From Phycisphaerae bacterium (GTDB taxonomy: Bacteria > Planctomycetota > Phycisphaerae > Phycisphaerales > UBA1924), in contig BQMO01000004.1 in assembly GCA_022180725.1 (NCBI GenBank), positions 101,108-165,107 on the forward strand: DNA of 64,000 nt, written 5' to 3'. The translations under genes were made by a program, and so were the position numbers. Below, piece by piece: positions 53,026 to 61,465 of this stretch; within the stretch, counting starts at the first letter, position 1; each line of letters begins with the position of its first letter. Below the pieces are notes generated by a model. It made no database searches and was not told the DNA's origin. It saw only the letters and a program-made list of their open reading frames with translations.

Positions 53026-54294
53026 ATGGAGCACGTTGCCGAGCAACCCCCGCGATTCAAGGCGAACACGCTGTGGACGCTCGCGGCGTTGATGGCGGGT
53101 TTCGGCGTGGGGATGGCGGCGAACCGGTGGGGGTGGACGTGGCTCGACGAGCCGGTAAGCGCCGCCGCACCGGTCGGGAGGTTGTGGTGCGACGCCCTTC
53201 GGCTGTTGGCGTACCCGCTGGTGGTGTGCGTGCTGGTGCGCGGGCTGAACATCCGCGACGGCCGGCTCTCGGCGGGGTCGATGGGTGCTATCGCGATGGG
53301 CGTGTTTGTGGTCGTGCTCGTTGTTGGTGGGGCCCTGGCGCTGCTGCTGGCTCCCCCGCTCATCGAATGGCTCGGAGTCGAGCGGGGTGTGCTCCACGCC
53401 GGGGTGGGTGGCGCGATTGAACCGGCCGCGGCCGGTTCAAGCAACTGGCTGTTCACGATCCTGGGCGGGCCGCTCGGCCCCTCGATCGCGGGCGGGAATC
53501 TGATCCCGATCCTGCTCGTATCGATCGCGTTCGCGCTCGCGGTGCGCACGCTGGGCGAATCGTCACGGACGACCATCCTTCGAGGCGTCGAGGCCATCAC
53601 CGGCGCGTTGTTTGTGCTGCTCGGATGGCTGCTCGCGGCCGCACCCGTGGGCGTGTTCATCCTCACGCTCGAGTCCGGCGTGAGCACGGGCACGGTTGCG
53701 GCCGGAGCGTTCGCCATGTACGTGATGATGCTCGTGGTGCTGCTCGTCCTGTTGAATCTGCTGCTGTACCCGTTGACCGGTGTGGCGGCGGGCATGTCGA
53801 TCGTGCGATACGCCGTGGGGATTGCGCCGGCGCAGGGCGTGGCGGCGGGAACACGCTCGTCGCTGGCGTCGCTCCCCGCGATGCTCGACTCGGCGAGAAG
53901 ACTGGGCATCCCCGAGGGCGTGGCGGGGTTCGTGCTTCCCATGGCCGTGGGAATCTTCAAGGCGAACCGCACCGTGACGGGGATCTCCAAGGTGTTGTTC
54001 CTGGCGCACGTCTATGCGGTCGAACTTTCACCCGCGACGCTGACGGCGTACATCCTGATGGTCATGCTTCTGAGTTTCGCTTCCCCGGGCACGCCGAGCG
54101 GGGGGGTGATGGCGTCGACGCCCGCGCTATTGGCCGCGGGCATTCCGATGGAGGGCATCGTGCTCGCGTACGCGGTGGACGCGATTCCCGATGTGTTCAA
54201 GACACTGGTGAATGTCACCGGGGATCTCTCGGCGACCGCGATCGTCGCGCGATGGACGCGCGGGCGGTCATCGCCTGCCGGCGAGGCCCCCTGA
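53026..54294 (+). CDS. Dicarboxylate/amino acid:cation symporter (SDF family)
   Basis: 422 residues with about 8 membrane helices and re-entrant hairpins typical of the Glt/DctA family. HP1 carries the serine-rich AAGTRSSLASLPAML. TM7 has GFVLPMAVGIFKANRTV in place of the canonical NMDGT motif. HP2 is FASPGTPSGGVMASTP, and TM8 has YAVDAIPDVFKTLVNVTGD with the conserved Asp/Asn. It is a secondary transporter using Na+ or H+; the altered TM7 motif means substrate and ion cannot be inferred. Confidence 0.82.
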   Translation: MEHVAEQPPRFKANTLWTLAALMAGFGVGMAANRWGWTWLDEPVSAAAPVGRLWCDALRLLAYPLVVCVLVRGLNIRDGRLSAGSMGAIAMGVFVVVLVVGGALALLLAPPLIEWLGVERGVLHAGVGGAIEPAAAGSSNWLFTILGGPLGPSIAGGNLIPILLVSIAFALAVRTLGESSRTTILRGVEAITGALFVLLGWLLAAAPVGVFILTLESGVSTGTVAAGAFAMYVMMLVVLLVLLNLLLYPLTGVAAGMSIVRYAVGIAPAQGVAAGTRSSLASLPAMLDSARRLGIPEGVAGFVLPMAVGIFKANRTVTGISKVLFLAHVYAVELSPATLTAYILMVMLLSFASPGTPSGGVMASTPALLAAGIPMEGIVLAYAVDAIPDVFKTLVNVTGDLSATAIVARWTRGRSSPAGEAP

Positions 54295-54312
54295 AGGAGC
54301 AAGATCGACGCG

Positions 54313-55254
54313 ATGCCCCCGATCCGCTCTATCGCGATTCTCTTCCACGAACGCCATCGCGGCGCGGAGGGGATGAACTACCGCATCTGGGCCATCGCCG
54401 CGAACTGGCGTGCCGCGGGGATCAAGGTTGATCCGGTGTGGGGTCCGTCGCGGCAGATCGACGCGGACCTGCTGATCCCGCACCTGGACGTGTCGTACAT
54501 CCCCGACGACTATTGGGCGGTGATCCAGCGGCACCCGAACGTGGTGAATCGACGTGTACGGGATATCCGCAAAGCGGCGTACAGCGTGAACATCGTCAAG
54601 CCCGGTGATTCGTACGACGGGCCGGTGATCGTGAAGACGAACGGCAACTGCGGCGGGAACTTCGATGAATGGCTGGAGGGCGGAGGGCGGCCCGTTTCGC
54701 TCCCGGCGCGGGCGCTTCGGCGGCTGAAGCAGTTGCCCGTGGTGGAGCGCCGTCGCCTGGGCAGTGCCCGCACGCTTGCGCGGTACTACCTGTTCGATTC
54801 GCCGCGACAGGTGCCGCGTGCGGCGTTCGCAAACCCGCACCTGGTCGTCGAGAAGTTTCTGCCCGAGCGGCGCGACGGTCGCTACATCTGCCGCTTGTGG
54901 AACTTCCTCGGCGACCGGTCGCTCGGGCGCATTCTTTCCTCCGAGGAACCGATCGTGAAGAGTTGGAACTCGACGATGGAGGAACGCACCGAGGTACCGC
55001 CGGAGATCGCCGCGTGGCGCGATCGCCTGGGGGTGGACTACGGCAAGATCGACTACGTCATTCACAACGGGGTGCCGGTGCTCATCGACGTGAACACAAC
55101 GCCAACAGTGACCGGCCCGATCCTGCCGCGCCATGTCGAACGCTCCGCCGTGCTCGCCGAGGGCCTGGCGGCGTTCGCGGATCAGGCGATGGAAGCGTCA
55201 TCCCGCATCCGATCAACGAGCAGCTCGAAACCATACCCGAAAACTGACGCTTGA
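54313..55254 (+). CDS. ATP-grasp-fold protein
   Basis: 313 residues, cytosolic. Features of an ATP-grasp ligase: nucleotide-binding strand PVIVKTNGNCGG (Lys108), hinge LVVEKFLPERRDGRYICRLW, and metal site VLIDVNTTPT (D259, N261). The N-terminal 90 residues form a pre-ATP-grasp domain (RSIAILFHERH ... YRIWAIAANWRAAGIKV). Such proteins couple a carboxylate to an amine, often for peptide-like or cofactor products. It starts 18 bp after the symporter. Substrate unknown. Confidence 0.7.
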   Translation: MPPIRSIAILFHERHRGAEGMNYRIWAIAANWRAAGIKVDPVWGPSRQIDADLLIPHLDVSYIPDDYWAVIQRHPNVVNRRVRDIRKAAYSVNIVKPGDSYDGPVIVKTNGNCGGNFDEWLEGGGRPVSLPARALRRLKQLPVVERRRLGSARTLARYYLFDSPRQVPRAAFANPHLVVEKFLPERRDGRYICRLWNFLGDRSLGRILSSEEPIVKSWNSTMEERTEVPPEIAAWRDRLGVDYGKIDYVIHNGVPVLIDVNTTPTVTGPILPRHVERSAVLAEGLAAFADQAMEASSRIRSTSSSKPYPKTDA

Positions 55255-55279
55255 CACGGACCGGGGAAAAACATAGCAT
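55251..55279 (+). promoter_or_regulatory. Strong promoter of the WPxNH-repeat protein gene
   Basis: TTGACA (55251-55256), exactly 17 bp, TAGCAT (55274-55279). The -35 overlaps the last codons of the ATP-grasp gene. The predicted start falls at about 55286, where the tandem repeat tract begins. Confidence 0.7.
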
Positions 55280-55286
55280 GCGACCG

Positions 55287-55348
55287 CTGGCCCGGATGGG
55301 CTGGCCCGGATGGGCTGGCCCGGGTGGGCTGGCCCGGGTGGGCTGGCC
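55287..55348 (+). repeat. Tandem 14-bp repeats in the 5' leader (about 4.4 units)
   Basis: Units starting at 55287, 55301, 55315 and 55329: CTGGCCCGGATGGG twice, CTGGCCCGGGTGGG twice, then a partial CTGGCC. The tract ends just before GGGGAAGG and the ATG. The same unit type precedes the gene at 59354. Confidence 0.92.
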
Positions 55349-55361
55349 AAAGGGGAAGGCC

Positions 55362-56798
55362 ATGCGAGCAGGCATCGTTGCGACTCTCGTGCTGGTGGCG
55401 GTGGGCGGGTCGGCGACACCGGTGTTTGCGGTTGACTCCACGATCGGGGTTCGTGGCCTGCCGTCGGGTTCATTCTTCAGGCGCGATTTCAACGGAGACG
55501 GCGTTCTGACGGATGCGGACGTCGTGCTGCAACTGCTCGACACGCTCGGACCCGGACCGGACCCCGACGCCGACGGAGACGGGGTGCTGACCGCGGCGGA
55601 CACGCTGGCGGCGGTGGAGAAGATTCTGCTGGCGTCCTGCTCCGACGTGGACACGTCCGGAGCGGTGGATCATGCCGACCTCGACACGGTGTCCGTTGCA
55701 GTTCTGAACGGCGCCGTCGGCATGCTGTGCGACGTGAATCTGGATGGTCTCGTGGATGGTCACGACATCCTGATTGTCATGGACAACGTGGGCATGCCGC
55801 CCGACGAACTGGCCATCTGGCCGAGCACGTCGGAGTGGCTGGCCGCGTACCTCCAAGCGGCTCGCAGCCAGGGCCCCGCCCCGCTCTGGGCGTCGCAGGC
55901 CGACACACCGGAGCATCATCGTGAGTTGTCCGATGAGTGGGACCACGGCCCCGGCCACACTCTCACCCAGAGCCGGAAGGCGTGGCCACCGAACCACATG
56001 CTGTCGTACTCGCGTGATTGGCCGACCGACAGCGGTCAGCCGCCGCACACCACAACGTTGAGCAGGTTGTGGCCGTCGAGCCATCGGGCGTCCGTTTCTC
56101 GGGAGTGGGATCAATCACACGATCGACTGACGAGTTACCGGGAGGATGTTCACTGGACCAGCCACAGCAACAGCCACATGGTGTCGGAGAGTTATCAGGA
56201 TTACCACCACTCGCCTGACAACTCCGGGAAGTGGGAGACGCTGCACAGCGTGTGGTACAGCCAGCGGTGGCGTTCCACGCCGAACCACACTCGTCGAATG
56301 AGTTACCTGTGGGACCCCGACGGGCCCGGTCATCCGGACGATCACTCCGAGGACGAGTCGCGTCGATGGCCTGCGAATCATGAGCGGTTCTACTCGGACC
56401 GAGACCATCCGATTGTCCCGCGGGTGCATGCGGTGGCGGTGACGCAGGAGTGGCGTGATTTCAATCACCACACGTTCGTCAGCAGCGGTTGGCCCCCGAT
56501 GCACTATCGTTACTACAGCGGAACGTGGAATGCACACGACATTCGATACTCGATCGTGTTTCCGCCGAATCATCACGGACTCGTGTCGAGTTCGTGGCCG
56601 CAGCGGATCCTCCCCGGGCAGTGGCCGCCGAACCACCTGAGCACAATCTCCAACGCTCCCGGGATGCCGCCACCACCTCTCGGCCCGGCCGACTGGCCGC
56701 TCTGGCCGCAGGACCACAACTGGTTCACGACGATCCGTGAGATCATCACCCTCCCGGGCGACATGACGAACCCATTCCCGCCCGCGGGCGGGTCATAG
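55362..56798 (+). CDS. Secreted protein: dockerin-type Ca modules followed by about 18 H-x4-S-x2-W-P-x-N repeats
   Basis: 478 residues. Signal peptide (1-23). Two pairs of Ca-binding loops of dockerin type I form occupy residues 42-142 (DFNGDGVLTDAD, DADGDGVLTAAD, DVDTSGAVDHAD, DVNLDGLVDGHD). From about 185 to 463 the chain is built of degenerate 11-20-residue repeats centred on H-x-x-x-x-S-x-x-W-P-x-[NS]: examples WPPNHMLSYSRDW, WPSSHRASVSREW, WPANHERFYSDRD. Trp, His, Ser and Pro are strongly enriched. I do not recognise this repeat family. The start is the ATG after GGGGAAGG; the in-frame ATG at 55278 would translate the repeat tract but lies before the predicted transcription start. Confidence 0.75.
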   Translation: MRAGIVATLVLVAVGGSATPVFAVDSTIGVRGLPSGSFFRRDFNGDGVLTDADVVLQLLDTLGPGPDPDADGDGVLTAADTLAAVEKILLASCSDVDTSGAVDHADLDTVSVAVLNGAVGMLCDVNLDGLVDGHDILIVMDNVGMPPDELAIWPSTSEWLAAYLQAARSQGPAPLWASQADTPEHHRELSDEWDHGPGHTLTQSRKAWPPNHMLSYSRDWPTDSGQPPHTTTLSRLWPSSHRASVSREWDQSHDRLTSYREDVHWTSHSNSHMVSESYQDYHHSPDNSGKWETLHSVWYSQRWRSTPNHTRRMSYLWDPDGPGHPDDHSEDESRRWPANHERFYSDRDHPIVPRVHAVAVTQEWRDFNHHTFVSSGWPPMHYRYYSGTWNAHDIRYSIVFPPNHHGLVSSSWPQRILPGQWPPNHLSTISNAPGMPPPPLGPADWPLWPQDHNWFTTIREIITLPGDMTNPFPPAGGS

Positions 56799-56814
56799 CG
56801 CACGCGGAGCCTTC

Positions 56815-58011
56815 ATGGTCATGGTCTGGACGTTGGCGGTGGTGGCGGCGGGGTTGCGGCAACCTCCGGCGCACGCGAGCGCCGAGCCGCTGCTGTGGTT
56901 CAACTCCGCGCACCTCGCGGGTATGCTCGACGCCTCGATCACGGGCCATGACCCTTCGGTGGCGACCTCGCCGCTCAGCGAACGAGGCCGGGACGTGCTG
57001 GCCGCGCTGAGTCGGCGTGGCCTGCGCACCGGCGAGTTGTTCGAGAATCCCTCGCTGGTCGCCTCGGTGGTGCTTTCCGGGATGCCGGCGTCCGTGGCAG
57101 TGGTGCCCACCGAGCAGTACTTCTACTTCGAGATGCTGTACCAAGGCGAGTGGATCGCCGGAAATCTGCGCGTGACCGACGCCGACCGGGGCATTCTTCA
57201 CTGCGGCTATTACCTCCGGGCCCAGCCGAATCTGTCGCGGTACGCGGCCCTCTCCGCTGCCGACGGCCTGTGCGTCAGCACGGTACGAACGCCCGTCCGA
57301 CAGGATGTCGAGGTCCTGGACGAGAAGACCGGCGCGAGAACGACGTTCGTGGTTGCCGACGCGGCCACACTTCCGTTCGCGGCCTCGACGCCAACCCTCG
57401 CGGACGAGCAACTCGTCTCCCCGATCATCGACGAGTCGGGCACGGCGTTCAACCTGATCTTCAATCACCAGGCATGCGAGTTCTACTACGTCCTCGTTGC
57501 GGCCTCGCCCGACGACCCGCCGTACCCGATCGACGACGGCGCTTCGTGGCGCGGGGCGCGGTCAGGGTTCATCTACGTTCCCGATCATGCCGGGCGGCTC
57601 ATCCTCGCGGGGGTGCATGTCGGCGAGGTCGCCATGAACACGTTCTACGACGGTCCCTTCGACCAGGTGCCGCCGCGGCTTTCCCTGCGAGAGCTCATCC
57701 GCTGGGCGTACCCCGGCATCGAGGATCGCCGGAGCGACTCGCTCGACGCGTACGGCACCTGGACGAAGCACGCCTCGGCCCGCGTCGCCATCGCGCCCTA
57801 CATGGAGTACACCGACGACGAAGCGGCGGTGGTGCGGCGTGCGAAGTGGCTTGACGCCGCCCGGCACGCGGCGCGAGAGCGGGCAACGCCCCCGGTTGCG
57901 GCGTCCCGCGCGACGCGGGATGAGGTCTCGGAGACCATCCGAGCGCATGCGCACGAGTGGCCCCAGAGTCACGACCTGCGGCAGAGTGCCGCGACCGTGC
58001 TCGGACGGTGA
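56815..58011 (+). CDS. Secreted protein carrying one WPQSH motif at its C-terminus
   Basis: 398 residues with a signal peptide (MVMVWTLAVVAAGL ... AHASA). The body is globular and mixed alpha/beta (VVPTEQYFYFEMLYQGEWIAGN, FNLIFNHQACEFYYVLVAAS, SGFIYVPDHAGRLILAGVHVG); no domain is recognised. Near the C-terminus (382-391) the stretch EWPQSHDLRQS fits the repeat unit of the protein encoded 16 bp upstream. The two genes are almost certainly co-transcribed, and the shared motif suggests a shared partner or assembly rule. Confidence 0.65.
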   Translation: MVMVWTLAVVAAGLRQPPAHASAEPLLWFNSAHLAGMLDASITGHDPSVATSPLSERGRDVLAALSRRGLRTGELFENPSLVASVVLSGMPASVAVVPTEQYFYFEMLYQGEWIAGNLRVTDADRGILHCGYYLRAQPNLSRYAALSAADGLCVSTVRTPVRQDVEVLDEKTGARTTFVVADAATLPFAASTPTLADEQLVSPIIDESGTAFNLIFNHQACEFYYVLVAASPDDPPYPIDDGASWRGARSGFIYVPDHAGRLILAGVHVGEVAMNTFYDGPFDQVPPRLSLRELIRWAYPGIEDRRSDSLDAYGTWTKHASARVAIAPYMEYTDDEAAVVRRAKWLDAARHAARERATPPVAASRATRDEVSETIRAHAHEWPQSHDLRQSAATVLGR

Positions 58012-58071
58012 ACGTGCACGCCGGTCGCCGGGCCCGGGATCGCGGCGCGGACGGGGCGCCTTCGTGTCCGC

Positions 58072-58077
58072 TACCCT
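58072..58077 (+). promoter_or_regulatory. TACCCT box before the DevC-like gene
   Basis: TACCCT ends 10 nt before the ATG in a C-rich stretch with no ribosome-binding site. Confidence 0.35.
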
Positions 58078-58087
58078 CCCCCGCCCC

Positions 58088-59218
58088 ATGCTGCACGTCG
58101 CGCTCCGCATGCTGTTCGGCGATCGCTCGAAGTACGTCATCCTCGTCGCGGGGCTGGCGTTCGCGGCGCTGCTCATGTGCCAGCAGGGGGCGATCTTCCT
58201 GGGACTACTGACGCAGGCGACCGGGCCGCTGCAGAACGTGCGGCAGCCGGACCTGTGGGTGACGGACCCCTCGACGACGTGGGTGGCGGAGTATCGCCCG
58301 CTGTCGGACGTGAAGTTGGCGCGGGTGCGGAGCGTGCCGGGGGTGGAGTGGGCGGAGCCGTTCTTCAACGCGTACGCGGTGGTGGAGTTGCCGGGCAACA
58401 CGTTCAAGCGGGTGCAGATTCTCGGGATTCCGCGGACGACGCTGGTGGGGCGGCCGGAGCGGATGATCGAGGGAACGGCGGAGGACTTGTGGCGGCCTGA
58501 CGCGGTGATCGTGGACCAGAACTCGGCGGGGCTGATGGGCGGGGTGCAGGTGGGGGACGTGCTGAAGATCAACGATCGGCGGGCGGTGGTGGTGGGGCTG
58601 TGCAAGGCGCGGCGCGGGTTCGAGAGCAACGCGATCGTGTACACGACGTTTGACCAGGCCGTGCGGTTCACGCCGACGGGGCGGGAGCGGATCAGTTACA
58701 TCCTGGTGAAGGTGAAGGACGGGGAGGACGTGGGCGAGGTGCAGAGGCGGATCGACGCGCTGGGGGACGTGGCGGCGCTGACGCCGGGGCAGTTCCGCGA
58801 GCGGACGGTGCGGTTCGTGGTGCAGCAGACGGGGATCGGGGTGAACTTCGGGATCACGATCGCGCTGGGGTTCGGGGTGGGGCTGCTGCTGTCGGCGGCG
58901 ATCTTCTACCAGTTCACGCTGGAGAACCTGCGGTACTTTGCGGTGCTCAAGGCGCTGGGGACGAGCACGCGGCGGCTGGTGGGGATGGTGCTGCTGCAGG
59001 CGCTGATCGTGGGGGTGATCGGGTTCGGGATCGGGGCGGGCGTGGCGGGGGTGTTCACGATCGTGTCGCGGAAGGTGGAGAGCGATCTCTCGACGTACTT
59101 CCCGTGGCCGCTGCTGGTGGGGGCGTTTGTCGCGACGCTGGTGACGATCGGGATCGGGAGCCTGCTGAGCATCCGGCGGGTGGTGCGCGTGCCGGCGGGG
59201 GTGGTGTTCGCGAGTTAG
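58088..59218 (+). CDS. FtsX/DevC-type ABC transporter permease
   Basis: 376 residues: an N-terminal membrane helix (about 15-40), an extracytoplasmic MacB-like domain (about 45-265; VRQPDLWVTDPSTTW, VDQNSAGLMGGVQVGDVLKI), then three helices at about 275-300, 320-345 and 350-372. The order and length match DevC/FtsX-like permeases of DevBCA exporters. The matching adaptor (DevB-like) is encoded 2.2 kb downstream. No ATPase gene lies in between or within the window. Confidence 0.85.
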   Translation: MLHVALRMLFGDRSKYVILVAGLAFAALLMCQQGAIFLGLLTQATGPLQNVRQPDLWVTDPSTTWVAEYRPLSDVKLARVRSVPGVEWAEPFFNAYAVVELPGNTFKRVQILGIPRTTLVGRPERMIEGTAEDLWRPDAVIVDQNSAGLMGGVQVGDVLKINDRRAVVVGLCKARRGFESNAIVYTTFDQAVRFTPTGRERISYILVKVKDGEDVGEVQRRIDALGDVAALTPGQFRERTVRFVVQQTGIGVNFGITIALGFGVGLLLSAAIFYQFTLENLRYFAVLKALGTSTRRLVGMVLLQALIVGVIGFGIGAGVAGVFTIVSRKVESDLSTYFPWPLLVGAFVATLVTIGIGSLLSIRRVVRVPAGVVFAS

Positions 59219-59269
59219 CATGCAGGTGCACGTCGCATGACGCTCCGCTTCATCGTGACTTGGGAGCAA

Positions 59270-59298
59270 TTGACAAGTGATCGGCGACAAAGTATTCT
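59270..59298 (+). promoter_or_regulatory. Strong promoter of the Cys-rich dockerin gene
   Basis: TTGACA (59270-59275), exactly 17 bp, TATTCT (59293-59298). Seven nt later the 14-bp repeat tract begins, the same spacing as at 55.28 kb. Confidence 0.8.
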
Positions 59299-59305
59299 CT
59301 GACAG

Positions 59306-59353
59306 CTGGCCCGAGTGGGCTGGCCCGAGTGGGCTGGCCTTGGGAGGCTGGCG
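59306..59353 (+). repeat. Tandem 14-bp repeats in the 5' leader (about 3.4 units)
   Basis: Units starting at 59306, 59320 and 59334: CTGGCCCGAGTGGG twice, then the diverged CTGGCCTTGGGAGG, which carries the ribosome-binding site, and a partial CTGGCG touching the ATG. Confidence 0.92.
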
Positions 59354-60424
59354 ATGAATCGACTCCTACGTTTGGTTTCCAAGGCGACTTATTTTTTGGC
59401 AGCGGCGATCACGGTCGCGGCAGGAACAGAGACCTTCGGGCAAGGGTCGGCTCCTGCGTGCACAACCTGCACAACGGCTGTCCACGGTGGATGCTTTCCG
59501 TTCAACCAGGGTAACATGGACTGCTGCAACGGCTGTACTATCACAATCACGGCGGGTATGAGTGTGGCCATCAGCGCCACCATCTCCATTCCAAACTGTG
59601 GGTCTCTCGGCGCAACAAACACCTATACGCAATCGGTCGCTGCGACGCTTATAGGCGTAGCGTGCCGTCGATGTAAGCCCGAAGTGTGCTTCCCATCCGC
59701 TTCGGCAACGAGAACGACGTGTTGGCGTCGCATCGTGGACGAGTGGTACTGCGACGAAGTGGCGGTGTGCGGACAAAGGCGGTGCTACCCGTATACGTGG
59801 CACTTCGAGCCTCGACATGTGGACTCGTTCAGTTGGGGTACGCCGTCCGTTCGTCTCAACTGTAACGAGGACATCAGTTGCGAATGTCAGCAAGCGGGGT
59901 CGCCTTGCCCGTGTCCTCCAGCGCCTCCTGCAAGTGGTGACTCCGGTACTCCGGCGGAGGGCGGGCTGGAGTCAGGATCGCATGTCGTTGTGTTTGAGAT
60001 CTCGCAGATTGCCGACATCGGTAACTCCATTGACCCCGGACCGCTCAACGCACTCAGCGCGTGCTCGTTGGCACAACTTCTCATGCTCGACGATCTACTC
60101 CGGGAGCATATGTCGATCACCGCGATTCCTCAGAACGATTGCAGCGTCGCCATCAACCTTGATGGGACGGCCATCATGCGGCACCCGTATTCCGAGTGGG
60201 AGATAGTTCTCGCAACCGAAGTTGCGAGCCGCGGTACGCCGTCTGTGGCCTACGACATCAACAAGGATGGAGTGTTCGATGGCCTCGACCTTATCGGCGT
60301 GTACGACTCGTGGATATCCGCATCAGACGGCCACCTCTGGTTGAGTTCCGCCGACGTGGACGGTGATGGCTTCGTGAGCATCGGTGACGTATGCGTGGTT
60401 GAGGGGGCACTCGCCGAAGAATGA
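59354..60424 (+). CDS. Secreted Cys-rich protein with C-terminal dockerin-type Ca loops
   Basis: 356 residues. Signal peptide (about 1-31, ending ETFGQ). Residues 35-200 contain about 25 cysteines in pairs (CTTC, CCNGC, CRRCKPEVC, CECQ), implying a disulphide-rich extracellular domain; a Pro/Gly linker follows. The C-terminal 55 residues have two dockerin-type loops (DINKDGVFDGLD from residue 301, and DVDGDGFVSIGD). Base composition is lower in GC than the flanking transporter genes. The stop overlaps the next start (ATGA). Confidence 0.72.
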   Translation: MNRLLRLVSKATYFLAAAITVAAGTETFGQGSAPACTTCTTAVHGGCFPFNQGNMDCCNGCTITITAGMSVAISATISIPNCGSLGATNTYTQSVAATLIGVACRRCKPEVCFPSASATRTTCWRRIVDEWYCDEVAVCGQRRCYPYTWHFEPRHVDSFSWGTPSVRLNCNEDISCECQQAGSPCPCPPAPPASGDSGTPAEGGLESGSHVVVFEISQIADIGNSIDPGPLNALSACSLAQLLMLDDLLREHMSITAIPQNDCSVAINLDGTAIMRHPYSEWEIVLATEVASRGTPSVAYDINKDGVFDGLDLIGVYDSWISASDGHLWLSSADVDGDGFVSIGDVCVVEGALAEE

Positions 60425-61416
60425 CTGAGCGAACGAGCGAATCGGAGCGCGGCGAGCGTGCGGCTTGGGTCACGCTGATTTTCGCAGGCCTGAGCGCGCC
60501 AGCCGCGTTTCTCATGTTGATTCCCTTTCGCTCGGACACCATGGATGTCGTGCTATTCGCCCGAACGGGCGCGTGGATCGTCGTCGCGATCGGTTTCTTC
60601 GCGCTAACAGCGGCGATTGTGGCAGGAACGCTGCGCCGGCGGGCCGCCGGTCGCATTGCCGAAGGGTTGTGCGTACTTTGTGGCTATTCACGAACAGGCA
60701 CCTCGGCACCCCGGTGTCCCGAGTGCGGCGATTCATGGCACCGTGGTAACCAAGAACGACACTCACTCGTCACCATGAGTCTATGGACAATATGGTACAT
60801 CGTGCTGGCCGCGTGGATTGGGTTTGTCGGGGTGGGCTGGGTGGCTGGTGTGCCGACCACTCGCGTGCACGGGGGAGTTGTTTCTCCGCAGGCGTCGGGA
60901 CGGCTTCCTGCGCCAGCCGTCGGTGCTCCGCAACTGGGTATGTACTACTGCGATATTCGGAGTGAGTGCATTGACTGGTTGGGGTACTCCCGACGGGCTG
61001 ATTCAGATGCACCCAAGCGGCTCCTTCGCTTTTTCCCGTTGGAGTCAACAATAATGTTGCTCGGCTTCGACTACTCCCGACACCCAGAGGGCGTCGAAGT
61101 CTGGTTTGATCCGAGTACGTCTCAATGGCGTGTCGGCCACGATACGGGCACGAGTATCGACGACCTAGCCGAAGCGTTGGACGCAACGCTTGCCGGAAGA
61201 GTTGTTCGATCTTGGCCTGGCGGCGTCCCGTATTTGCGTTCGTTACTGACCTCGCAACTCGACTCCACTCCAACCGCGCGGCCATATGCCACACGCTCGG
61301 CGCTGATCAGGTTGTCCATGGGTGCCTTCGGCGGAGCGCTACTCGCGGCAACGATTGTGTGGTTACGTACTCTCGTCGCCAAGACGGCGCATGGAGTGTT
61401 GCGCAAAGGCTCATAG
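60421..61416 (+). CDS. Four-helix membrane protein with internal zinc ribbon
   Basis: 331 residues: two N-terminal helices (about 15-35 and 42-66), a cytoplasmic ribbon CVLCGYSRTG ... RCPECGDSW (about 84-106), a third helix (about 120-145), a globular loop, and a last helix (about 300-318). The ribbon has the same pattern as the small proteins of the truA operon. Coupled by ATGA to the Cys-rich dockerin gene, so it may help produce or sense that protein. Function unknown. Confidence 0.65.
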   Translation: MTERTSESERGERAAWVTLIFAGLSAPAAFLMLIPFRSDTMDVVLFARTGAWIVVAIGFFALTAAIVAGTLRRRAAGRIAEGLCVLCGYSRTGTSAPRCPECGDSWHRGNQERHSLVTMSLWTIWYIVLAAWIGFVGVGWVAGVPTTRVHGGVVSPQASGRLPAPAVGAPQLGMYYCDIRSECIDWLGYSRRADSDAPKRLLRFFPLESTIMLLGFDYSRHPEGVEVWFDPSTSQWRVGHDTGTSIDDLAEALDATLAGRVVRSWPGGVPYLRSLLTSQLDSTPTARPYATRSALIRLSMGAFGGALLAATIVWLRTLVAKTAHGVLRKGS

Positions 61417-61454
61417 TCCCTCGAAGCTCGCCATTCGTAGTGGTGCTGTCTCCC

Positions 61455-61460
61455 TACACT
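61455..61460 (+). promoter_or_regulatory. -10 box (TACACT) before the DevB-like gene
   Basis: TACACT ends 5 nt before the ATG; leaderless type. Confidence 0.45.
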
Positions 61461-61465
61461 TTCCC

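Noticed and set aside
55278..55361. Upstream in-frame ATG that would translate the 14-bp repeat tract of the WPxNH protein
   Set aside because: It lies before the predicted transcription start and would place a Gly/Trp/Pro-rich segment before the signal peptide. The later ATG has a good ribosome-binding site.
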